Below are positions 17,045 to 26,957 of a DNA stretch of 64,000 nt, piece by piece (the first letter of the stretch is position 1; every line of letters begins with the position of its first letter). The translations under genes and the position numbers were made by a program. The DNA is from Bradyrhizobium sp. 186. Lineage in GTDB: Bacteria; Pseudomonadota; Alphaproteobacteria; Rhizobiales; Xanthobacteraceae. The notes below the pieces were generated by a model, which was not told the DNA's origin, did no database searches, and saw only the letters and a program-made list of their open reading frames with translations. The stretch is from the NCBI RefSeq assembly GCF_023101685.1, contig NZ_CP082164.1:10199001-10263000 (forward strand), written 5' to 3'.

Positions 17045-17908
17045 ATGGAGCATCTCACGATCAGGGCCAACGGCGCCAACTTCCACCTGGCCCGCTGCGG
17101 GCGGGGCAAACCGCTGCTTTTGCTGCATGGTTGGCCGGAATTCTGGCTGACTTGGGAGCCGGTTATGGCCCGGCTGGCGGACCGTTTCATGCTGATCGCG
17201 CCCGATCTGCACGGCTTCGGCGACAGCGACAAGCCGGACGGCCCATATGGGTCGGACGGCCACGCGGCGGACATGCTGGCGCTGATGGACGGGCTCGGTA
17301 TCACGCGATTCGGCGTCGTCGGCCACGATGTTGGCGGCGCTGTCATGCAGCCCTTGGCCCGGCAGACGCCGGACCGGCTCGCCGGGCTGTTCTTGTTCGA
17401 TTTCGTCTATCCCGGTGTCGGGCCGCGCATGGCGGCGCCCGACCGGCTCAACCACATCTGGTACCAGTCCTTCCACCAGATGGAGATGGCCGTGCGGCTC
17501 GTCGGCGCGAGTCGCGAAAACTGCCGGCTCTATGTCAGTCATTTCCTGAAGGGCTGGGCCCACCGCAAGGACGCCTTCGATGACGTCCTCGACGACTTCG
17601 CCGATAATTTCTTCAAGGACGGCAATCTTGCCGGCGGCTTTGCGTATTATCGCGCCGCGCATGCGGGGCGCATCGCTATGATGAAGGGCGAAGCACCGAC
17701 GCTTCCGCCGATCACTGTGCCGACCTGCGTGCGCTGGGCCGAACATGATCCGCTGTTTCCCTATGCCTGGACCGACCGGCTGAGGGAGACCTTCAGCGAA
17801 CTCGATCTCGCGATGTTTCCCGACGTCGGACACTTCCCGCATCGCGAGGATCCGGACCGCGCGGCAACTGAGATCGCGGCATTCTTTCAACGGATCAGCT
17901 GGAGCTGA
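17045..17908 (+). CDS. Alpha/beta hydrolase of the epoxide hydrolase/dehalogenase type
   Basis: The 287-residue product has the oxyanion motif HGWPEFW at 29-35, the nucleophile elbow VGHDVGG with Asp95 as the presumed nucleophile, and a C-terminal His in DVGHFPHRED. An Asp nucleophile with HGxP is typical of epoxide hydrolases and fluoroacetate/haloalkane dehalogenases rather than serine esterases. A cap region spans about 130-215. ATG at 17045 was chosen; a longer frame from 16967 has a low-complexity extension. It stands alone, downstream of tRNA-Ser and convergent with the ROK-like gene. The substrate is unknown. Confidence 0.9.
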   Translation: MEHLTIRANGANFHLARCGRGKPLLLLHGWPEFWLTWEPVMARLADRFMLIAPDLHGFGDSDKPDGPYGSDGHAADMLALMDGLGITRFGVVGHDVGGAVMQPLARQTPDRLAGLFLFDFVYPGVGPRMAAPDRLNHIWYQSFHQMEMAVRLVGASRENCRLYVSHFLKGWAHRKDAFDDVLDDFADNFFKDGNLAGGFAYYRAAHAGRIAMMKGEAPTLPPITVPTCVRWAEHDPLFPYAWTDRLRETFSELDLAMFPDVGHFPHREDPDRAATEIAAFFQRISWS

Positions 17909-17939
17909 GCTCCCAGAAAATCTAAACCAAAGAGGGGGT

Positions 17940-17973
17940 GGGACCGCCAGACGCGGTAAATACTGGCGGTCCC
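17940..17973 (+). terminator. Hairpin between convergent genes
   Basis: An 11-bp perfect inverted repeat, GGGACCGCCAG and CTGGCGGTCCC, encloses a 12-nt loop. It lies 31 bp after the hydrolase stop and about 125 bp after the end of the convergent ROK-like gene. No T-run follows on either strand, so it is only a possible terminator or mRNA 3'-end stabiliser. Confidence 0.5.
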
Positions 17974-18097
17974 GTGCCGCTCATTACAATGCTGACCAGG
18001 AAGGGCGGCTTCGCCGGCCAGGTGAGGCGACAATTCGACCGTAGCGTGTGCGCACCGTCTCGCAATGCAATCCGCTCCTTAACCTAACCAGTCAAGG

Positions 18098-19252
18098 TTA
18101 CTCCTTGTCGTTCTTGTTGTCGTTCTTGCCCTTCTTCTTGCTGGCTTCCTTGCCGTTCTCCGTAGAGTCCCGGTCTTTGCCATTGCCGCCATCCTTGCGG
18201 CGGTTGGTGAAACGCGCATTGCCGAGGCCGGTGCCGATGGTGAGCACGCCCCAACGCTCGACGTCCTGCATGAATGGCACCTCCGAAAGGCCCTGCACCA
18301 CGCCGTCATTGTGCATCAGGATCGCGGTGTCGTGCTCGCCGATCTGCGGGATGCCCTCGATCAGGCTCGCCGGCAGGTTGAACTTGCTGCTCTCCCAATT
18401 GCCCGGCAGGTTCTGCGCGCCCTTCTCGATGGAGCCGTCCTCGTTGATTACGCCGGGACAGGCGATGCCGATGAACGGCGCCAGCTTGAAGCCTTCTTCC
18501 TCGGCCTGCGCAATCAGCCCCTTCAGCATTTTCGCGAGCCGTTTCACCGCGCCTTCACGGGTCGGCTCGTCATCGGCATGACGCCACAGCTCGGATTTCC
18601 AAACTGAAGCCTTCGACAGGTCCTTTGCCTTCTTCCAGTTGGTCGTCACAACGCCACAGCGGATGTTGGTGCCGCCGATATCGACGGCGAGGATGCTGTC
18701 ATGGGCCTCGAAGATCCAGGATGGCGCCAGATGCAGTGCGCCAAGCAGACCGGCCTCGTCCGGATGATGACGGATCGGCAGCATGTCGATCTTGAAGTCC
18801 TCGGATTTCAGGATGATCTCGGTGCGCGCGATCGCGAGCTCGCCGAGCCTGGAATCGCGAAAGCCGCCGCCGACCACGATCCGCTCGGTCTTGGCCCACG
18901 CCTTGGTCTTCAGGAAGCGCCGCGTCACCTGGGCGAGCTCCTGGGCGAATTCCTCGATCGCGCTGTGCACCACCGCCGAGGCCTCGGTGTCGTCGCCGAC
19001 CAGGATGGCGTCCAGCGTCTTCTTGCTGATCTCCTCCGACGGCTCCTTGCCGAACGGATCCTCGCCGGTCTTGCGCAGCGGCTTGCGCCAGCGCTCGAGA
19101 ATGTCCCGGAACGCGCTCTTGCTGGCGCGGTCGCCGAGAAAGCCGTCCTCGTCCTTCATCTCGATGTTGAAGCTGTCGACGTCGACCGACGGCAGCCGGC
19201 TCGCACCGTGCTGCGCGATGCCCGTCGTCGCGACCAGTTCGCCCGTTGCCAT
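18098..19252 (-). CDS. ROK-family kinase homologue with circularly permuted motif order
   Basis: The product has 384 residues. ROK proteins normally run from a phosphate motif DxGGTxxR to GTGxG, then GGG and a C-terminal DAGLxGAA helix. Here the order is reversed in blocks. VVGGG is at about 127-130 and HHPDEAGLLGALHLA at 162-176. Then come AVDIGGTNIRCGVV at 189-202, GIACPGV at 262-268, NLPGNW near 281, HND at 314-316, and IGTGLGNARF at 339-348 near the end. The ROK zinc motif CxCGxxGC is absent. The last 35 residues are Lys/Asn/Asp-rich. The ATG at 19252 follows AAGGG at 6 bases. Sugar kinase activity is possible but unproved. Confidence 0.85.
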   Translation of the reverse strand: MATGELVATTGIAQHGASRLPSVDVDSFNIEMKDEDGFLGDRASKSAFRDILERWRKPLRKTGEDPFGKEPSEEISKKTLDAILVGDDTEASAVVHSAIEEFAQELAQVTRRFLKTKAWAKTERIVVGGGFRDSRLGELAIARTEIILKSEDFKIDMLPIRHHPDEAGLLGALHLAPSWIFEAHDSILAVDIGGTNIRCGVVTTNWKKAKDLSKASVWKSELWRHADDEPTREGAVKRLAKMLKGLIAQAEEEGFKLAPFIGIACPGVINEDGSIEKGAQNLPGNWESSKFNLPASLIEGIPQIGEHDTAILMHNDGVVQGLSEVPFMQDVERWGVLTIGTGLGNARFTNRRKDGGNGKDRDSTENGKEASKKKGKNDNKNDKE

Positions 19253-19581
19253 GGGTGCCCTTGCCCGCGTGCGAAATCCGGGGGACAACGGCGAGGGAAC
19301 CCGTTGGTTGCAGCGCGGGCAGAGATTCATTCCAGACCTGGAAGCGGCCCAAATCCTTCAAATCCGGGCCTTTTCCGGCGGTTTTCCTTGACTCCCGGCG
19401 TCCGGCGGCTATAAGTCCCGCAACCGGCGCGGGGCGTTTCTCGCGCCGCTTGTTTTTGCGTGGTTTTTCAAAGGGATAACTCCCCACCCGCGCAGAACTC
19501 GCAAAAACCCATAGCGACTGACAAAAAGCCGGCCCGGACATCCTGTCGCGAGGCCGGGATTGAACACGAAGGAAGAAAACG

Positions 19582-19971
19582 ATGTTCGCAGTCATCAAAA
19601 CCGGCGGCCGGCAGTACCGCGTCGTTCCGGATGATGTCTTGGAAGTCGGCAAGATCGAAGGCGAAGTCGGCTCGATCGTGCTGTTGAATGAAGTTCTGGT
19701 GGTCGGCGGCGACACGCCGGTCCTGGGTCTGCCGACGGTCGCAGGTGCGTCCGTGGCAGTCGAGGTGCTCGACCACAAGCGCGGACCGAAGGTCATCGCG
19801 TTCAAGAAGCGCCGCCGCAAGAATTCGCGCCGCAAGCGCGGCTACCGCGACGAGATCACGGTGCTGCGCGTCAGCGAGATCCTGACCGACAACGCCAAGC
19901 CCACCAAGGGCCCGCGTCCGAAGCGGGAAAAGGTCGTGAAGGAAACGGCCGAGGAAGCCGACGCCGCATAA
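19582..19971 (+). CDS. rplU: 50S ribosomal protein L21
   Basis: L21 binds 23S rRNA and L20 in the large subunit. The 129-residue product starts MFAVIKTGGRQYRV, has VLEVGKIEGEVG and the basic core KVIAFKKRRRKNSRRKRGYR near 72-91. A Lys/Glu/Ala-rich C-terminal extension of about 25 residues is usual in Rhizobiales. It is followed 97 bp later by rpmA, the standard pair. Initiation is supported by the upstream GAAGGAAGAAAACG. Confidence 0.98.
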   Translation: MFAVIKTGGRQYRVVPDDVLEVGKIEGEVGSIVLLNEVLVVGGDTPVLGLPTVAGASVAVEVLDHKRGPKVIAFKKRRRKNSRRKRGYRDEITVLRVSEILTDNAKPTKGPRPKREKVVKETAEEADAA

Positions 19972-20068
19972 CTTGATCACGCCAATTCACGAATTGATGC
20001 GTGAGAAAATGTGAAATGATTCCGTCAAGGAATTGATCTAGACATACGCAGGATTTCGGAGACGAGCC

Positions 20069-20338
20069 ATGGCTCACAAAAAAGCAGGCGGTTCATCGCG
20101 CAACGGTCGCGATTCAAAGGGCAAGCGCCTTGGCATCAAGGCGTTCGGCGGGGAAGTTGTGATCCCCGGTAACATCATTGCGCGTCAGCGCGGCACCACC
20201 TGGCATCCCGGCCTTAATGTCGGCATGGGCACGGACCACACTTTGTTCGCCAAGGTCGAGGGTCGCGTCACGTTCCAGGCCAAAGCCAACGGCCGCACCT
20301 TCGTATCGGTGCTCCCGCTCGCTGAGGCGGCTGAATAG
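20069..20338 (+). CDS. rpmA: 50S ribosomal protein L27
   Basis: L27 lies near the peptidyl-transferase centre. The 89-residue product starts [20 protein letters not shown] and contains [15 protein letters not shown], both family hallmarks. No N-terminal cleavable extension of the Firmicutes type is seen. It lies downstream of rplU and is followed by a strong GC-rich hairpin. Confidence 0.98.
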   Translation: MAHKKAGGSSRNGRDSKGKRLGIKAFGGEVVIPGNIIARQRGTTWHPGLNVGMGTDHTLFAKVEGRVTFQAKANGRTFVSVLPLAEAAE

Positions 20339-20403
20339 ACGGTGGATCAAATTTGGAGTCCGCCGGGTCCTGACCGAACCGGCCGAGTCCATAAATAGGC
20401 TCC

Positions 20404-20437
20404 AGGGGAGGCGGGAAACCGGCCTCCCCTTTCGTTT
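20404..20437 (+). terminator. Rho-independent terminator after rpmA
   Basis: The stem AGGGGAGGC / GCCTCCCCT (9 bp) with a 9-nt loop is followed by TTCGTTT. It lies 66 bp after the rpmA stop and 45 bp before the next start codon, consistent with ending the rplU-rpmA transcript. Confidence 0.8.
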
Positions 20438-20481
20438 GACTAATCTTTCGTTTGAATTGGTGATGTTGACGGAGCCGGAAC

Positions 20482-21075
20482 ATGTTGCAGGATTTTTCGA
20501 GCACGACCTTGCGCGAGGCGAGACCGAGCGTCGTCGCCACCGAGCGGCTGACGCTGCGCCGCCCGTCGCTCGCCGACGTCAAGACCATCGCTCACCTCGC
20601 CAACGACCGTCGCATCGCGGAAAATACCCGCCGCCTGCCGCATCCCTATTCGTCCGACGACGCGGTCGAATTCATCCGCGCCACCGCCGAACTCGGCAGC
20701 GAAACCGTGTTCCTGATCGAGCATGACAACGCACCGGTGGGCATGGTCGGGATCGACTGCTCGACGCCTGACAATGCAGAGCTCGGCTATTGGCTCGGCG
20801 TCGAACATTGGGGCCGTGGCTTTGCCACCGAAGCCGCGCGCGGCGCGATCGACTTCTTCTTCGAGGAGTTCGAAGACGATCACCTCTATGCAGGCGCGCG
20901 CGTCACCAACCCAGACTCGCGCAAGGTGCTGGAGAAGTGCGGCTTCCAGTGGAGCGGCGTCCAGCTGCACCGTTTCCTGGCGCTGGGATCCTCCACACCC
21001 GTCGACTGCTTCCGCCTCTCGCGCGGCGTGTGGGCGTCGCTGAAGAGCTGGAGCAGCGCAAGAAGGATGAGGTAG
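20482..21075 (+). CDS. GNAT N-acetyltransferase (RimJ/RimL-like)
   Basis: The 197-residue product begins its domain at about residue 20 with TERLTLRRPSLAD, the usual opening of RimJ/RimL-type acetyltransferases. The acetyl-CoA pyrophosphate loop is in HWGRGFATEAARGAI near 113-127, and the terminal ARVTNPDSRKVLEKCGF near 139-155 is also typical. It probably acetylates an amino group of a protein or small molecule. This gene commonly sits between rpmA and obgE in Bradyrhizobium-like genomes, here after a terminator, so it has its own promoter. Confidence 0.92.
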   Translation: MLQDFSSTTLREARPSVVATERLTLRRPSLADVKTIAHLANDRRIAENTRRLPHPYSSDDAVEFIRATAELGSETVFLIEHDNAPVGMVGIDCSTPDNAELGYWLGVEHWGRGFATEAARGAIDFFFEEFEDDHLYAGARVTNPDSRKVLEKCGFQWSGVQLHRFLALGSSTPVDCFRLSRGVWASLKSWSSARRMR

Positions 21076-21136
21076 CGGCACGGGCGCTGCCTCATCACCT
21101 GTAAGGATAGGCATAGGCGGCGCCACAATCACAACT

Positions 21137-21268
21137 GTCGTCCCGGCGAAGGCCGGGATCCATAACCCCAGGGAAGAGTTGTGCGCGAGACGCCCACCCC
21201 GAGTTTTCGCAAAACCACTCCCTGTGGGTATAGGTCCCGGGCTCGCGCTCCACGCGCCCCGGGACGAC
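21137..21268. repeat. Palindromic intergenic repeat (GTCGTCCCGG...CCGGGACGAC)
   Basis: The element starts GTCGTCCCGGCGAAGGCCGGGATCCATA and ends with GCCCCGGGACGAC, the reverse complement of its start. It resembles the REP/BIME-like elements elsewhere in this window and lies between the 3' ends of the convergent GNAT and DMT genes. Confidence 0.75.
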
Positions 21269-21278
21269 GGCGGAGCGC

Positions 21279-22193
21279 TCACGCCGGCGGATTCACCTGC
21301 GCATCGCCGCGGCCGAGATCGCGCTCGCGCAGATAGATGTAGAAGCCGGCGCCGATGATGATGGCGGCGCCGACGATGGTGGCGACCTGCGGCACGTCGC
21401 CGAACACGACGAAGCCGAAGATCACGGCCCAGACGATCATCGAATATTGATAGGGCACCACGACGCTGGCCGGTGCGAGCTTGAGCGAGCGGTTGACGCA
21501 GAACAGCGCGGTCACCGAGACACATCCCGCCAGCGCGAAGATCGCGAGGCTGCCTGCGGTCGGCGGCACCCAGCGGAACGCCGACAGCCCGGCGCCGAGC
21601 AGGAACGTGCCGACGAATTGCGAGGATGCCATCACGATGTCGGGCGTCTTGCGCAAGCTGCGCGTGATCAGCATCAAGGTTGCAAACGACAGGCTGCCGC
21701 CGAGCGCGATCAGCGCCGGCAGGCTGACCGTCTGCGCCGACGGCCGCAGCGCGATCAGCACGCCGCAGAAGCCGATCAGGATCGCGGTCCAGCGCCGCCA
21801 GCCGACCCGTTCGCCCAAGAAGATCGCCGACATCGCGGTGACGAAGATGGGACCGGCGAGATAATAGGTGATGACGTCGGCGAGCGGCAGATAGACGGTG
21901 GCGAGAAAGAAAGCGGCCACTTCCAGCGTCGACAGCGTGACGCGAAACAGCTGCAGCCACGGCCGCTCCAGGCGCAGGAAGTCATGGCGCTGCCGCCACA
22001 TCATCGGCGACAGCAGCAGCAGCGCCGCGCAGGCGCGCAGGAACAGGAGCTGCCCCACCGAATAAGTCCCGACCAGGAACTTGCCCATGGCGTCGCCGAA
22101 CGAGAACATGAAGATCGACAGCACCATCAGCGCGATGCCGGCCAGTCGCGCCGAGCGCTCGTCATAGGCGGAGAGATTCTTGAACAGAGGCAT
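21279..22193 (-). CDS. EamA-family (DMT superfamily) transporter
   Basis: This inner-membrane permease of 304 residues has about ten hydrophobic helices in two EamA repeats. Examples are ALMVLSIFMFSFGDAMGKFL at the start, FLRACAALLLLSPMMW, and in the second half LAIFALAGCVSVTALFCVNR and AVIFGFVVFGDVPQVATIVG. The start at 22193 (MPLFKNLSAYDERSAR) was chosen because the longer frame is low-complexity and overlaps the opposite gene. The substrate is unknown; the family exports metabolites or amino acids. It is divergent from the MaoC-like gene with about 120 bp between starts. Confidence 0.92.
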   Translation of the reverse strand: MPLFKNLSAYDERSARLAGIALMVLSIFMFSFGDAMGKFLVGTYSVGQLLFLRACAALLLLSPMMWRQRHDFLRLERPWLQLFRVTLSTLEVAAFFLATVYLPLADVITYYLAGPIFVTAMSAIFLGERVGWRRWTAILIGFCGVLIALRPSAQTVSLPALIALGGSLSFATLMLITRSLRKTPDIVMASSQFVGTFLLGAGLSAFRWVPPTAGSLAIFALAGCVSVTALFCVNRSLKLAPASVVVPYQYSMIVWAVIFGFVVFGDVPQVATIVGAAIIIGAGFYIYLRERDLGRGDAQVNPPA

Positions 22194-22313
22194 CGAGCGC
22201 CGTTGTAATGGCGCGGACGCGCGGGACAAGCCCGGGTTGAACGAATTGAACGGATTGTCGCATTCTTCGCGTCGCGGTAGCGATAGGCGCCTCATCGTCC
22301 AGAGAGCACCAGC

Positions 22314-22796
22314 ATGATCGATTTCGACCCGACCCAGCATCGCATGATCCGCACGCAACGCTGGTTTGAGGATTTCGTCGTCGGCGAGCGCTTCGTGCTG
22401 CCGAGCCGGACCCAGACCTCGGCGGTGTTCGCGGCGTTCCAGACCGCGAGCGGTGACACCCATCCGGTGCATTACGACGTGGAATATTGCCGCAGCCGCG
22501 GCATGCCGCATCTGCTCGCCCACGGCTTCCAGACGTTGATCCACACCGCACCCGGCGCGGGCCTGTTTCCATTCATGGTCGAGGAGTCCCTGGTCGGCTT
22601 CCTCGAGCAGTCGAGCCGGTTCCTCAAGCCTGTGTTTGCCGACGACACGATCTATCCGGCACTCGAAGTCACCGAGCTGGAGCCGGGCCGCTCGACCGGC
22701 GTGGTGACGCTGACGAGCACCGTGTACAACCAGCGCAAGGAGCTGGTGCTGGAGGGCATGCAGAAATTCCTGATCCGCCGCCGGCCGGCGGGTTAA
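22314..22796 (+). CDS. MaoC-like hot-dog dehydratase
   Basis: The 160-residue product carries the R-hydratase signature region ASGDTHPVHYDVEYCRSRGM (about 43-62), with the catalytic Asp/His pair, followed by PHLLAHGFQTLI. This is the hot-dog fold of MaoC-type (R)-specific enoyl-CoA hydratases. It probably hydrates or dehydrates an acyl-CoA. It lies 85 bp upstream of obgE on the same strand but shows no functional link to it. Confidence 0.9.
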   Translation: MIDFDPTQHRMIRTQRWFEDFVVGERFVLPSRTQTSAVFAAFQTASGDTHPVHYDVEYCRSRGMPHLLAHGFQTLIHTAPGAGLFPFMVEESLVGFLEQSSRFLKPVFADDTIYPALEVTELEPGRSTGVVTLTSTVYNQRKELVLEGMQKFLIRRRPAG

Positions 22797-22839
22797 GCAA
22801 GGGCCTAAAATCGCGGAAATTCCGCCGATTTGCGGGTAA

Positions 22840-23922
<1,083 letters not shown>

Positions 23923-24032
23923 TTTAGTCGGTTTGATTTGGTCGGCCTGATACCGTCGCGCTTGCCTTGACCGCTTGTCTCGGCTGGCGCGATAGCGCAG
24001 CATCGAACCATCAGGAAACGGCGGGGCGAAGC

Positions 24033-25667
24033 ATGGCGCGCGCGAAGAACGTCCTCTGGATCATGTGCGACCAGCTTCGCTATGACTATCTCGGCTGTAC
24101 CGGCCATCCCACGCTGAAGACGCCGAACATCGACGCCATGGCGAAGCGCGGCGTGCTCTTCACCAAGGCTTACGTGCAGTCGCCGATCTGTGGCCCGTCG
24201 CGGATGTCGTTCTACACCGGACGCTACATGCGCTCGCACGGCTCACACTGGAACGGCTGGCCCTTGCGCGTCGGCGAGCCCACGCTCGGCGATCACCTCA
24301 AGAAAATCGGCGTGCGCAACGTGCTGGTCGGCAAGACCCACATGGCGCCCGACCTCGAAGGCATGAAGGCGCTCGGCATCCCGCCGGAGTCGATCATCGG
24401 CGTGCATGTCGCCGAATGCGGCTTCGAGCCCTATGAGCGCGACGACGGCTTGCATCCGACGGGACGGCCGCGCCCGAAATACGACGACTATCTGCGCCAA
24501 CAGGGATTGGAATCGACGAATCCCTGGGAGCACTGGGCCAATTCCGCCGCCGCCGACGACGGCGCCTTGCAGAACGGCTGGCTGCTGGTGCACGCCGACA
24601 AGGCCGCGCGCGTTCCGGAAGAACACTCCGAGACGCCTTACATGACGCGTCGCGCGATGGATTTCATCAGCGAGGCCGAGACCGACGGCAAGCCGTGGTG
24701 CCTGCATCTGTCCTACATCAAGCCGCACTGGCCCTATATCGCGCCTGAACCCTACGCCAGCATGTATTCGACGGCCGACATGCTGCCGGTGATCCGTTCC
24801 GAGAGCGAGCGCGAGAGCCCGCATCCGGTGTTCGGCGCCTATATGGACATGCGCTACTCCCGCAACATGGCGCGTGATGATGCGCGGGAGAAGGTGATCC
24901 CGACCTATATGGGCCTGATCACCCAGATCGACGACCAGATGGGCGTGCTGATGACGTTTCTGGAGGAGCGCGGTCTGCTGGAGACGACCATGATCGTGTT
25001 CACGTCCGATCATGGCGATTATCTCGGCGATCACTGGATGGGCGAGAAGGACCTGTTCCACGAACAATCGGCGAAGATCCCGCTGATTGTCATCGATCCA
25101 TCGAAAGAGGCCGACGCCACGCGCGGTGCGCGCAGCGACGCGCTGGTGGAAGGAATCGACCTGGCGCCGACTTTCGTTGACTATTTCGGCGGTAAGGTGC
25201 CCGGCCACATCCTCGAAGGACGCTCGCTGCTGCCGCTGCTGCGCGGGCCGACGCCGTCCGACTGGCGCAAGGTGGCGTTCTCCGAATACGACTACGCCAT
25301 GCAGGATGTGCGGCTGAAGCTGAACCAGCCAATCGAGCGCTGCCGCCTGTTCATGGTGTTCGACGGCCGCTGGAAATACATCCACGCCTCCGGCTTCCGC
25401 CCGATGCTGTATGATCTCGAAACTGATCCCGAAGAGTTCGTCGATCGCGGCGAGGATCCGGAGTGCGCAGCTGTTATCGCGCGATTGCAGGCGGAGCTAT
25501 TCGACTGGGCGCTGCATCCCAACGATCACATCACCACGCCCCGCGAGAAGATCGCGGCCTATGCCGACAATCAGCTCCAGGTGAAGGGCGGCATCCTGAT
25601 CGGCGTCTGGGACGAAGCCGAGCTTGCGTCGATCCGCGACGGAATCGAGCAGCGCGGGAAGTTGTGA
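24033..25667 (+). CDS. Sulfatase-family hydrolase (arylsulfatase / phosphonate monoesterase type)
   Basis: The 544-residue product starts MARAKNVLWIMCDQLRYDYL, with metal-binding Asp13. The sulfatase signature CGPSR at 53-57 supplies Cys53 for conversion to formylglycine. TSDHGDYLGDHWMGEKDLFHE near 328-348 supplies further metal ligands. Length and motifs fit arylsulfatases and phosphonate monoester hydrolases; sequence alone does not separate these activities. There is no signal peptide, so it is cytoplasmic. An anaerobic-type or FGE maturation gene is not in this window. It lies between obgE and a convergent Bug-type gene, with a palindromic repeat after it. Confidence 0.9.
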   Translation: MARAKNVLWIMCDQLRYDYLGCTGHPTLKTPNIDAMAKRGVLFTKAYVQSPICGPSRMSFYTGRYMRSHGSHWNGWPLRVGEPTLGDHLKKIGVRNVLVGKTHMAPDLEGMKALGIPPESIIGVHVAECGFEPYERDDGLHPTGRPRPKYDDYLRQQGLESTNPWEHWANSAAADDGALQNGWLLVHADKAARVPEEHSETPYMTRRAMDFISEAETDGKPWCLHLSYIKPHWPYIAPEPYASMYSTADMLPVIRSESERESPHPVFGAYMDMRYSRNMARDDAREKVIPTYMGLITQIDDQMGVLMTFLEERGLLETTMIVFTSDHGDYLGDHWMGEKDLFHEQSAKIPLIVIDPSKEADATRGARSDALVEGIDLAPTFVDYFGGKVPGHILEGRSLLPLLRGPTPSDWRKVAFSEYDYAMQDVRLKLNQPIERCRLFMVFDGRWKYIHASGFRPMLYDLETDPEEFVDRGEDPECAAVIARLQAELFDWALHPNDHITTPREKIAAYADNQLQVKGGILIGVWDEAELASIRDGIEQRGKL

Positions 25668-25691
25668 GTGAGAGAGTAAGGCTCTCTCACT

Positions 25692-25777
25692 CGTCATGCC
25701 CGGGCTTGTCCCGGGCATCCACGTCTCGCCTTAATCGCAGATGCGCGTGGATGGCCGGGACAGGCCCGGCCATGACG
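25692..25777. repeat. Palindromic intergenic repeat (CGTCATGCCCGGGC family)
   Basis: The element starts CGTCATGCCCGGGCTTGTCC and ends GGCCCGGCCATGACG, with an inner arm CATCCACGTC/GCGTGGATG. It lies between the convergent sulfatase and Bug-type genes and is nearly identical in its first 30 bases to copies at 28101 and 41372. Confidence 0.85.
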
Positions 25778-25802
25778 ACGGCATGTGTGGTGCCATCGAA
25801 GA

Positions 25803-26768
25803 CTAATTCTCGATCTTGTACCCCGTCGCCTTCACGATAGGCTGCCAGAAGGCTGTGTTCGCGGCGAGCTCCTGGGCCAACCCGTCCGCCGTGCTGCCGA
25901 CCGGGATCAGACCGATCGCGGTGAGCTTCTCCTTCACGTCGGGTTTGGCAAGCGCGGCACTTGCGGCCGCGCCGAGCTTGCTCGCAAACTCCGGCGGGCT
26001 GCCGGCGGGAAGCCACATGCCGTACCAGGCGTCCGCGACGAGATCGATGCCGCTCTCCTTCAAGGTCGGCACCTCCGGAGCGAAAGGCGAACGTTCCGCG
26101 CTGCTCACCGCGATGATCCTTATGCCCTTCGCGTGATGCTGCGGCAGCGCATCGGCCAGCGTGGTGATCCCAAACGGCAGATGGCCGCCGACGAGGTCGT
26201 TGAGAATGGGCGCGCTGCCGCGATAGGGCACGCGGGTCAAGGGAATGCCGAGGTCCTTCTCCAGCTTCGAGCCGGCGAAATGCGGAATGGTGCCGTTGCT
26301 GGGCACCCCGAACGACGTCTTGTCGGGATGCGCCTTCAGCCATGCCACGAATGACTTGAAATCCGTGGCATCGACCGCCGAGCTGATCACGAGCGCAAAT
26401 TCGAACCGCGCCAGCAGCGACACCGGAACAAAATCCTTGGCCGTGTCGAAGCTCGGCGTCGTCTCCACCATCGGCAGCAGGTACATGGTGGGGCCCGTCG
26501 TCACCAACACCATGCTTCCGTCGGGGCTGCCGCCCTTCACCGCCTTGATGCCGATCAGGCCGTCGCCGCCGGTGCGGTTCTCGACCACGATGGTCCGTTG
26601 CAGCACCGGCGCCATTTCCTGCGCGATCAGGCGGCACAGCGTGTCACCGCCAGCGCCCGCCGCGAACGGAAAGATGATCTTGGTCAGCCCGGCCTGCGCT
26701 CGCGCCCCGGCCGCCTCCGCGAGCAGCGGCAGCCCCAGACATCCGGCGATGAAATCGCGGCGATCCAT
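25803..26768 (-). CDS. Bug-family (TctC-like) tripartite tricarboxylate carrier binding protein
   Basis: The 321-residue product has a Tat-like signal start [20 protein letters not shown], then a mature periplasmic binding protein. Family landmarks are [66 protein letters not shown] and [18 protein letters not shown]. It should bind a carboxylate or related solute. No TctA/TctB membrane genes are nearby, which is common for orphan Bug proteins in Bradyrhizobium and Bordetella. GGAGGAAACGA precedes the ATG. It is convergent with the sulfatase and divergent from proB. Confidence 0.92.
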   Translation of the reverse strand: MDRRDFIAGCLGLPLLAEAAGARAQAGLTKIIFPFAAGAGGDTLCRLIAQEMAPVLQRTIVVENRTGGDGLIGIKAVKGGSPDGSMVLVTTGPTMYLLPMVETTPSFDTAKDFVPVSLLARFEFALVISSAVDATDFKSFVAWLKAHPDKTSFGVPSNGTIPHFAGSKLEKDLGIPLTRVPYRGSAPILNDLVGGHLPFGITTLADALPQHHAKGIRIIAVSSAERSPFAPEVPTLKESGIDLVADAWYGMWLPAGSPPEFASKLGAAASAALAKPDVKEKLTAIGLIPVGSTADGLAQELAANTAFWQPIVKATGYKIEN

Positions 26769-26957
26769 TCGTTTCCTCCAACCCATGATGGTTGGCGGCA
26801 ATTAGAGCCAGGCGGGCGGCCCGGACAAGGCCGACGTTGGTGCCGTTTAGCGTGCCGGCCGCCTTGCGCCGGCCATCGTCCTGCTGCAAAAGCAGGCCTT
26901 ATCGGCGCCGCCTCTCGCTCCGCCGTTTCCAATGCAGAGCAATTCGACCTAGCGCCC

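Noticed and set aside
18699..19835. 378-codon minus-strand frame overlapping the ROK-like gene and rplU
   Set aside because: It runs through the ROK-like gene in a wrong frame and over rplU on the other strand; it is Arg/Gly-rich without motifs.
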